Source of the DNA: Isoetes taiwanensis
Taxonomy: Eukaryota > Streptophyta > Lycopodiopsida > Isoetales > Isoetaceae
Direction: 5' to 3'
DNA length: 64,000 bases
NCBI GenBank assembly: GCA_021234155.1
Contig: JAJEKV010000028.1
Location: 1,609,199 to 1,673,198 of the forward strand
In this document: piece by piece, positions 55,381 to 64,000 of the stretch
How the letters are laid out: each line of letters opens with the position of its first letter
Numbering within the stretch: the first letter of the stretch is position 1
The notes under the pieces: model-generated
What the model was told of the DNA's origin: nothing
What the model saw: only the letters and a program-made list of their open reading frames with translations
The model's database searches: none
Position numbers and translations under genes: made by a program

Positions 55381-57690
55381 TGAGGCTCTCATTTCTGACG
55401 ACCAGAGCTTCCAGTTCATGCAAGGAGGTTGCTGGTTCTAGTACATGGGTTACAATACAAGTTCCGAAATGGCTAGGAGAGCAAACGAGTATGACTGATT
55501 ATGTCTAAATGGTAAATTTGTACAGAATGTTAGAACTGTGTTTAAAATGGTGGCTTCTACAACTGTTGCTCTCAGTAAGTGAATAACTATATTTATGTCA
55601 GGAAGAGACTGAAGCATTTCTTGTGGGAAGTACAAGCTTATGTGCAAAGCCATCAAAGCCATGAAGTTGCTTTGTTTTCCAAGCGGTATCCTTAGTACAT
55701 ATTGTCTTGGGTAACCAATTGTATCCAGTATATGGAATATGTAGCTTGAAGAAGGTAGGTCTTGAACTAATGTTTTCTGTTTTTTAAACGTGTTACTAGG
55801 CACAACTATTGTTGCAGGAAATAAAAACGATGCTAGAAATAAACAATGCAGAGGACATATGTTACATGATCAATAAGCTTCTTCCACCAATACAGGAACT
55901 CAAAAGGAACTTGGGGAGGTATCTTTGACTCCGACCCTCTTTCACACCGTTTAGGACTTAACACAAAAAATAGTAGGAGCTTTCTGGTAAGCAGATATAA
56001 TATAATACCTAACGCCCAAGGTCTACATGTGTGTCTCCAACATTATTGATGCTATATCCACTCCTTCACGTTAAAAAAAAGGAGCCATACTAGCCAGTAC
56101 CACATACCCCAATGCTGCCTCATGGTCTCCCTTACCACTACAAATAAACCATGTTTCTTTTGTATCTCCAACAAACTTCATAGATTATACTTGGGATATA
56201 GAAAATGTCTTAGATAAAAATTTCTTGTATTCGCTGAGTCATTTCATAATATGCAATATTTCTCCAACATTGTTGAGGTAATTCCAACCCCTTAAAAAAC
56301 CTATAAACAATGTGTAGGAACACAATGTAAGATGGGGACCCTTTGGGCCATGGCAAGTGTGTCTGCATAGTATGGGAATGAAGTGTTCTTTATATGCCAG
56401 TACAATACATGGCGTTCTATCATAGCAAATTTGACATCAACATTCATGATTAACAAAGATCTGATATAAACCTTAATTATTTACAATCTAGTAGATCGAT
56501 TGAAAGCTATAGTTATTCAAGCAAGAAGGAATCTTGATAAGACTTGCCTTCAAAGGAGACAAACAATATTGAACTAGTGTGGTTTAGAAGTGGCCATTAG
56601 TGGACCCATGATGTCCACTTTGCAACAAAAATACTATGATGTGAAGATTTACGTGATCTTATAGAACATGCTCATACAGTAGATGTAGACACATCATTCT
56701 TGTGCATGGTATTATATTTACATGTCACTCTTAGGGTTAAAAACAATTTCATAATTTATGTGTGGTTGAGCACATTTACATTAATTATTATTGTCAGATT
56801 ATCATGTATTAAGTAGAATCTCCACCCGTTAAAAGTCTTAGTAAGGGACAATTAGTTAATGGTTATACTTAACTATCATAACTAACATAGTATTCAGGTG
56901 ATGACATATAGGTAATGTTGCAATTTGTCAACCAGAAAGTTAGTTAAATATTGTAGGCTTCTTGATAAGACAGTCCTATCCTTATTTTGGTAAGGATCAA
57001 GGATTCTCACATTATAGGCCAGTTGATGTACATTCTGGCAGCACAAATGTCAAAATGAGAGGATTTGCAGTCATTTTTGTCTGAGTAACATGTCAACACT
57101 TCAACATGGGAGACTTTAGAGGTGCGAAAGTGGATGACAAGTAAGTAATAACGGATGTTAGAACGAGTGGTAGGTCTTTGTTTGATATGTAAGGATTAAA
57201 CAAGAAGTTAAAAAAGGGGGGTAGATTAGTAAATAATATAGCGAGCAACTGCATATCCAAGCTTTTTTTAGGGAGTGAGAGAAAAAGGTTTTGAAGGGGA
57301 GTAGATTTTATAGGCTATCAGCAATTCACGTTTTCTATTTGTTCACAAGTTAAATCCAGTGTTAGTGGCGAGGGACACGTTCCACTCCATGCTCCTCGTT
57401 GCTTGCAAGAACAGTTCGCTACAAGGACTCCGTGGAGGCCGACCTTTCACCCGACGCGGAAAATAAGATAAAGGCACCGGCAAAAAATTACATGTACGGA
57501 ACCGCCGTACGCATTAAACTCCAAGTACGAAATATTCCGTACGTGCGAGAGTAAACTGTGGCCCCACTGGGTGTCCGGTCGTGCTCCCGCTCTCGGAAAA
57601 TATTCCCACGCACCATCCACGGTCCACATTCGCCCCATTTTCCCAGGACATCATCGCCGCCCTTAAACTCACGGGCTTCCCAAACCACTG
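55381..57690. other. No recognised gene; one exon-like segment
   Basis: At about 55818-55920 on the plus strand, after a TTGTTGCAG acceptor, an open stretch reads EIKTMLEINNAEDICYMINK and then LLPPIQELKRNLG before GGTATCT. It looks like a coiled exon but I cannot name it. The rest is AT-rich, becoming GC-richer after 57360 towards the QWRF gene. Confidence 0.35.
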
Positions 57691-58756
57691 CATTGTTTCT
57701 GACGACTCTGATTTCTTCCTCATAACTGGGAACGGATTTTGGCCGTCCGAAAGGCATGCAACGCCTGCGACATATTCTCTCTTTCGTTGTGTTTGTTTTT
57801 TTGTTGTTTATGCAGAAGGCGAAGCAGTGGGGAGAGGGGTTGTTTGTTGATGCGGTAGATCTGTTTTGTTCTACTCCTCAACTCTGATCTCAACTTGAAT
57901 CGGATCCGCGCCTTGTTTCTGCCCAAATTTGGGCAAATTTTTGCAGCTCTTTCGGGACCTGGCAAATGAAGACAATGCAGGACTTTTGAGTCTGGTTTGA
58001 AGCCTGCATTCTTGTATTCTAAGCGCCCTTCTCAGCAGATTAAGCCCCTGTGTTTGTTGTGTAAATACATTGGCCCTTTGTAGTCTAGTTGCTTTGGTAC
58101 AAGATTCTTTGCCTTCTCGGGAAGAGGGCATTCCTTTTTTTTGAAGCTCAAAGCTATGTGAATACAGGATTACTCTCTTACTCTTTTGGGCGCCATGCTT
58201 GCTTCAAGATCTTGACGTTTTTCAGAGACTCAATTTGAAAAAGAAAGGATCATGTCGGATTTTGAAGCGTTTTATCCTGTTTTTTCCTGCCCTCTTTCAT
58301 CCCGCTTTGCAGATTCTTATTCATAATGACTTCAACTGTACAAAATCTCGAGAACTTTGTGTTAGAAATCCTCTGTTTCAGATCAGCATTGCGGCAATGT
58401 GAAGAATGGAAGCCAGGTTTCACGCTATTCCGTCCTCTCTTGCAACAGTGGTAAGGGATTAAATGCGACCTACCCACGTTTTAAAAGTGCTCTGCAAAGA
58501 TCAAGAAGTATTCCGTCAAGGATGATGCCGGTTACCGAAAAAGCATTATTATGCGCTGAAGCTTCTGATAGGTGACTATGGGAGTAGAAAAGGCTTCCTG
58601 GCCTTGGTCGAGAAAAGAACAATTACATAAGAAACCCAAGATGGGAAAGAGCTTGTAAGAATGTAGGTCTTCGCCGGACTTAGGTTATGAAATGGAAGAA
58701 GGCGCAGGCATGAAGGAAATTTGTCAATGTAGCAGAAGTAGGCAGTGTGGTTGAAC
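57691..58756 (+). promoter_or_regulatory. Probable 5' region and leader of the QWRF gene
   Basis: Unique, pyrimidine-rich sequence (TTCTCTCTTTCGTTGTG at 57775; TTGTTTTTTTGTTG at 57790) typical of plant leaders. It has several upstream ATGs with short frames, so either a leader intron or upstream ORFs are likely. No convincing TATA box or exact start could be fixed. A CpG-rich patch at 57420-57660 probably belongs to the core promoter. Confidence 0.4.
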
Positions 58757-61700
58757 ATGGTCGCTGCTTCTCCATTGCCCTCTGCAGTAGGCCAGGTTTT
58801 AGAAGAAGAAGTGGAAAGGCTGCCATTAGCACCATCGGATTCGAGTAATGGAGACAATTTTCGGAAGCCAAGGAGTAAAGAGATCACTTCCAGGTACAAA
58901 TCTAGCCTTACAACTGCAGCTGTTTCAACCCCTTCTTCTTCTTCTGCTCGTCGCTTTCCTTCTCCAAATATTGGGCGAGCTGCAAATGGGTCTGATGCCC
59001 CAAAGAGGGCGGTTTCAGCTGAGCGCCGGAGACCTGCAACCCCAGATTCAAAGGCTTCTTCTTCCAGCCGGCCAGGAACTCCTTCTACAGATGCACGGCC
59101 TTCTTTTACTAGACCAGGTATCCACTCTGCCGAACCATCTCGGTCTACAAAAAGACTTTGGCCTGCTGCCCATAATCTATCTGTCTCAGTTCAATCTGAT
59201 TCCGTTGCTGGGCTTATGAATGGGAAGATTGATTCCAAAGAAAGACGAGAAGGAGCAGCATTTGATCATACTTTGAAACCTACTGCTAATGGAGTTCAAA
59301 GGAGTGTGGATTTGACCAATGGCGCACAGAGAAAGCCAACTCCAGAAAGAAAAGGGACACCAGAAAGAAAAAGGACCCCGCTGCGAAGATCTGGAACTGA
59401 TCAGACAGAAAATGCGAGGCCGCTGGACAATGGTGGTGCCAAAACAGATGTGAAAAGATGGCCAAACACAAATAGCTCCAAGATCTTTGGCTCTTCAATG
59501 AGCAGAAGTGTGGATCTCGGTGCAGATAAGCAATCAACTAGAACTTCCAGCCTGCTTGTACAGGGGAGGGTTATGAATGGTGTTGCCAGACCAGTGAGAC
59601 CTGCACCTCCTATACGAAGCCTCACACGCTCTATCAATGAGGGTCCTATGCCAGATTCTCCTCAGAGTGTTTCTAGGCATATGATTTCTGAAAGCAGAGG
59701 CAGAGGAAAGGAAGACGCAAAGGATGAATCTGGTTTATCTGCAGATGAGACAACCCCAAGAAAAAGCACACAATCAGGAATTGTGGTAGAGTATGTGCGG
59801 CAATTACCAGAGGAAGCTGATCTAGCAAGCTCTGAAGGGGCCCCTTCTGTTGATAACTTTTCAGACTGTGACAGCATATCATCTGGTTCTTCTGTTCCTC
59901 CATCATTAAGTATGTACAGGAATGGGAGGAAAATTGTAAGCAGCAAGACTGCAATTAAAGGGACCAATGTTCCTGCAAGATTTTGGCAAGATGGAGGTAA
60001 TGGCAGGTCGAGGCGGCTTTCCGAGGGGGATCGGATGCGATCTTCAATGTCTGAATCAGAGCTTTCCACAGTTTCTTCAACTACATTAATTGGGAAAAGT
60101 AGAAGGCCAAAATTGCCTTTGCTGGGGGCTAGCTCACTGGCTAATAATGTTGCAACATCTCCATGGTCACTTTCTCCAGGTCGGCCTACCTTATCAGTTT
60201 CTCAGCATCCTCCATCTCCGTCTGCCATGACAAGATCATCAAGCTCACCTTCCCCCTTTCGTGGCATGCCAAGTCCCTCAAAGTCACGAAGTTCAGCATT
60301 TCAACTGCCTCCTAGTGGTCCTCTGAGCACACGGGCTAACAGCGTTTCAGGCATGCTAAGTTTTGGAGTTGACATTCGGAAAGGAAAGAAGGCCATGTCT
60401 CAACAAGAAGAGGCTCAATTTCTGCGAATAATGCATAATCGGTTTTTGCAATGGCGTTTTGTAAATGCACGTGCAGATGCAACAATGAATTCTCAAAAGA
60501 CCCAGGCTGAGGTATTGCTTGTTTAATTCTATTATGGCTCTGGCAAGTTGACTTTATGATTGCTAGGGACATCAGGGAAATGCTCTTTAGAAATTGACCT
60601 TCCCATGGCATCCTTCCCCTGCACCATGTCTCACTATATTGTTACATAATTTACATGCATCCTTCTGTTCCATAAACAGCAGGGATCCGAGGACGGTTGT
60701 TTATACTCCTAGTGAGCTGAGAGAAAACCTAATATGAACAGTTAATGATGCATATCCTTGCTTGTTTTCTTATAGTTGAAGTTGATGCTACTTTATAGAT
60801 GAGTCTTTCCCTTCACATAAGCTATGCTTCTGAATAAGTCTTTCCTTTGATTCATTTCAGAGGTCACTTTATAATGCATGGATACAAACGTCTGAATTAC
60901 GAAAATCGGTAGCAATGAAGCGGATCAAATTGCAGCAAGCACGGCAGACGTCAAAGATCAACTCGATTTTATTGTCTCAGGTACATAAAATACTGCTTTT
61001 TGAAACATAATGTGATGTTGATTTGTTTGAATAATTGTCTAAATTTTCTTCCTATGCATGCAGGGTGTGCAGCTAGAGGACTGGGCAGCACTGCAAGTGG
61101 AACATTCAACCGCTTTAACAGGGGCAATGCAATCATTAGAAGCTGCAATTTTAAGAGTTCCTGTTACTGGTGGCGCAAGGGTATCTAATCAGAGCAATCT
61201 CTTTGTTTCGTTTGAAATAACTTATCTATTTAGGCCCATTTGGCATTACTGAAACCAATGTATAACAATGTATTCTTGCTTCATGCAGGCAGATGTTCCT
61301 GCCATAAGGGAAGCTTTAGGTTATGGTGTTGATGTAATGAATTCTATTGAATCATCTGGTCAAACTCTTGTTCCAAAGGTATAACATTGTTCTTGCAGCA
61401 TTTTCCTTTGCAGAAGCCATGGGTATCGTCATGGTTAAGGGTCTTGCTATCGCTTTTCTAAATGAGTCCAATTTCACCCTGTAGGCTGAGAAAATGGCAG
61501 CCCTTTTAATGGAACTCTCAAAGGTGGCTGCTGAAGAGCGAGCGGCACTGGAAGATTGTGGAAACATACTAGATAGAATAGCTGCCTTCGAGGTTGGTTT
61601 CATTTTTTTGTAGTTGTTCTGATAGTTCATTGCATTCTGCTATAGTTATATCTGCATACTGTGAGCAGATAGAGGAGCGTAGCTTGAGAACACACTTTGT

Positions 61701-61785
61701 GCAGCTCGAATACGAGAAGAGTCGGAGCTCAGCTAGGACTGTTGATATAGGAGTCACAGAATCTGTACCAATAGGTTCCCCTTAA
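58757..61785 (+). CDS. QWRF-motif microtubule-associated protein (AUG8/EDE1/SCO3-like), six exons
   Basis: Exons, all phase 0 with AG/GT borders: 58757-60511, 60861-60980, 61064-61180, 61289-61378, 61485-61592, 61669-61785. Together they give 768 residues. I chose the ATG at 58757 because MVAA is the usual start of this family; the frame upstream opens only with GTG. Residues 1-540 are Ser/Pro/Arg-rich and disordered, with SRYKSSL near the N-terminus, a PTPERKGTPERKRTP repeat, VPARFWQDG and SPWSLSPGRP, as in the family. The motif QWRF lies at residues 565-568 (60449-60460) in NRFLQWRFVNARADA. The C-terminal exons encode the helical DUF566 region (SLYNAWIQTSELRKSVAMKR, GVQLEDWAALQVEHSTAL). The family includes augmin subunit 8 and EDE1, which bind microtubules in spindle and phragmoplast. 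No lesions were found; expression is unproven. Confidence 0.92.
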
Positions 61786-64000
61786 GCATTCAACTTTTGC
61801 TTCACCTTGGGTAAAGGCCTTTGCACGGGGTAAAATTAGTGTCTGGGAGTTACCCTACATGGCACTGGGCACAAATGATGACGCTAGCTGTTTCGGCATT
61901 CGACCTTCAATGTAAATTAGTCTGAGGGGAATGCACGATTTGGCCATTTCTGCTTCTGTTTTTTCGTCGATGATTAGGAAGCAGAGTTGGATGTGTCATG
62001 GATAAAAGCCAGTTTGGGCTGGGTTGGACAAGACCGAGCAAGAAATTTTTGGTATTCTTTGTGCTTGGTATTCCATGCTCCCTTTTTCAAGAACAGCAAT
62101 TTTGCCACACCCCATCATATTGGATCAGAAAGAAGAAGTTCTTGCAGGCACAGCTGAAGATACTTGACGAGTCCTAGGACTCTGAATGATCATAATTCAA
62201 CTTGAAGCTTAAAGTGTACAGGGGGATTCTAAGAGTATTCCAAAGATAACAATGCCTCATGTGCAGACGCCAATACTGTAGTTTTTCAATTCTTTGATGC
62301 GCCTGAAGAGAACAGGAAACAGATCCTGGCGAATGGTATAGATACACCCTTGTAACCTGTGATTCAAAAGAAGGTTTTAACTGTGTAATCATAACTCATC
62401 AATCAACACTTGCATAGTTGATTTTCTGCTGCATGTGTTCTATAATATGTTCTTTTGTATTACATGTTTGGAGTGATAGTTCTGGAGCTAGGGGCGCAAA
62501 TGATCAAGGAATTAAAGAATATATTTATTACATTATCCTGATGGCAGTTCAAGGTCTAATACTGCAGACAATCGAAAGAATTCTTGGTCATTCTGTTTGT
62601 AGTTTCTCTTGAAATGTGAAAAATATTCTCTCATTAGTGTCTAGTTGAGTCAAACAGATCACGTCTACGCATGACATAGATTGACTATTTGTCAACTTCT
62701 GCACGTTTATTCACGAAAAAACTGAAAGGTTAATCAATCGTAACATTCTTTCTTGCATCTGCCTCCCTAGTAACTCTGGTATATTAATAAACAGAGATAT
62801 TATTTTTTACATCAAGGTAGTCAAGGTAAGTCTGTGTGGGTTTCGGCCAGGTAAGTCGATGTGGGTTCCGGCAGTTTCTTGGATCATTCTAATCCAGAAT
62901 AGCAACTAGCACCCAAAAACTTGTAGAATCCGGTCGTGAAGCTTATACCTTGAGGTAGTGCAATAGAAAGGGGTCAGGCATTCTTGCCAGCCCCCTGACT
63001 TGTAGAATCCGGTCGTGCTCCCACATCACGTCGTCGAATCCATTATTTTATGCGTTGTGAACTTTTGGAAGAATGGGTTAATGAACATCATGAACTTTTG
63101 GAAGAATGGGTTAATGAACATTATGAACTTAAAGGAAAATGCTAACCGATCCACTCCTTTGAAGCATTTTATTATGTGGGTTTATGAACATTACGAACTT
63201 AGCTAAATGATCAACTTCTTTTTATCCATAAAATGTAACATGATGCTCTATCATTTCTTGCTTCCAATGATGTTCTTCTTCTTTTGTCTTGGCCACAAAC
63301 AAGATGGTATGCGCACATAATATTAGGTAATATGCTAATGTCAAATATTGGGAGTGGATAAAAAGCATTCCAATGATGACATAATTTCAAATGGTATTGC
63401 ATGGATGGTATGCACATCTATATTATAGCAAAAAATGTAGTTTGTGCACAGCATCTGGGCCGTCAATTTCTTTTCCACAACTTTCATTTTGGACCGCTGA
63501 AATACACTCAAATAGTTAGTTATTATTTCCCCTTTCTAGGTTAATGCATAGGAAGAAAGAGAGAGAAACCAACGTGAACGATTTTGCCGGTTAATGCATA
63601 GGAAGAAGAGAGAAACCAACGTGAACGATTTTGCCGGATCGCACCTAATTATGGTCGAACATGCTCTGGTCGAACATGCTCTGTGTGTGCATAATAGCTT
63701 CTTGCACATAAAATGCAGCTATGGCGATCTTGTGCAGTTTAGGTTTCGAAAATGAAGGGTTTATTCAAGTTTCAATATGGACGTTCAGGTTCTTCTATGT
63801 AATGCTTTTGGTGGGACAAAGATCTAGCCCTGCAGAATCCAGTTCCCTTGAAGATCAGATGGTGCAAATACTAAAACGATTTAAAAGCCCAATCTTCAGC
63901 TTTCGGCCTGCTGTTCTGAAACCTATGGATTTGCTGGTGGTGCTTTTACTCCCCTCTGCATTTTTTTCAGTAAAGAGTCGGCTGCTCCAGCAAGACTCTG
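61786..64000. other. 3' flank of the QWRF gene, then intergenic DNA with small tandem repeats
   Basis: 61786 to about 62640 is probably 3' UTR; no single polyadenylation signal stands out (ATTAATAAA at 62783 is one candidate). Tandem duplications: GGTAAGTCxGTGTGGGTTYCGGC twice near 62825-62875; a 33-bp unit (GAACTTTTGGAAGAATGGG) twice at 63059-63125; a ~49-bp unit at 63539-63636 (CCAACGTGAACGATTTTGCC twice); GGTCGAACATGCTCT twice at 63652-63682. TAGAATCCGGTCGTG also occurs twice (62923 and 63003). No coding region is recognised. Confidence 0.5.

Noticed and set aside
58848-59219. Leucine- and glutamine-rich frame overlapping the QWRF gene on the same strand
   Set aside because: Out-of-frame shadow of exon 1; the main frame has family motifs and splice structure.
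1-64000. tRNA, rRNA or bacterial-type operon features
   Set aside because: None seen on inspection; exon-intron structure, LTR elements and Helitrons mark eukaryotic nuclear DNA, so ribosome-binding sites and operons do not apply.

Overview
The window is plant nuclear DNA. A plant-specific QWRF-family gene, Copia elements primed by initiator tRNA-Met, plant-type Helitrons and relics of plant genes (CYP72-clan P450, SDS22-like, DUF641, argininosuccinate lyase, ETO1-like) all point to a land plant. Only one clearly intact gene in 64 kb, buried in layered and mostly decayed transposons, suggests a large repeat-rich genome such as a gymnosperm or fern. The species cannot be named from the sequence alone.

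Layout. 1-4 kb: no recognised gene, one probable LINE tail. 4.0-8.0 kb: an LTR element with PBS and polypurine tract but no coding capacity (LARD type), carrying a foldback element and a second repeat that reappears inverted at 38.8-40.5 kb. 8.4-9.9 kb: a broken, unidentified coding unit with its own TATA box and a duplicated upstream block. 11.1-15.3 kb: a Helitron 5' end carrying heat-shock-element-like motifs and a TATA box, then a complete non-autonomous Helitron (12243-15332) that has captured a DUF641 (GIL1-like) fragment. 16.2-17.7 kb: a 0.73-kb tandem duplication. 20.1-20.4 kb: a second promoter-bearing Helitron 5' end in inverted orientation, beside a histone H3/CENH3-like fragment. 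21.2-28 kb: a once autonomous Rep-helicase Helitron on the minus strand, dead through frameshifts, a missing nuclease core and a LINE insertion.

28-33 kb: no recognised gene. 33.0-35.3 kb: a 5'-truncated LINE. 38.3-38.7 kb: last exons of argininosuccinate lyase. 42.2-43.7 kb: an SDS22-like pseudogene that still has introns. 44.4 kb: a Copia RNase H scrap. 44.8-47.4 kb: a CYP72-clan P450 pseudogene with an inserted element. 49.8-55.2 kb: a young complete Copia element (591-bp LTRs, about three differences, 5-bp TSD) with a frameshift in integrase, inserted at the edge of an ETO1-like exon relic.

58.7-61.8 kb: the intact gene, six exons encoding a 768-residue QWRF/AUGMIN8/EDE1-like microtubule-associated protein. 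The genes do not form a pathway. The coherent stories are the Helitron population (autonomous relic, non-autonomous passenger with captured gene, putatively heat-responsive 5' termini) and a cluster of pseudogenes in which tryptophan codons have become stops.
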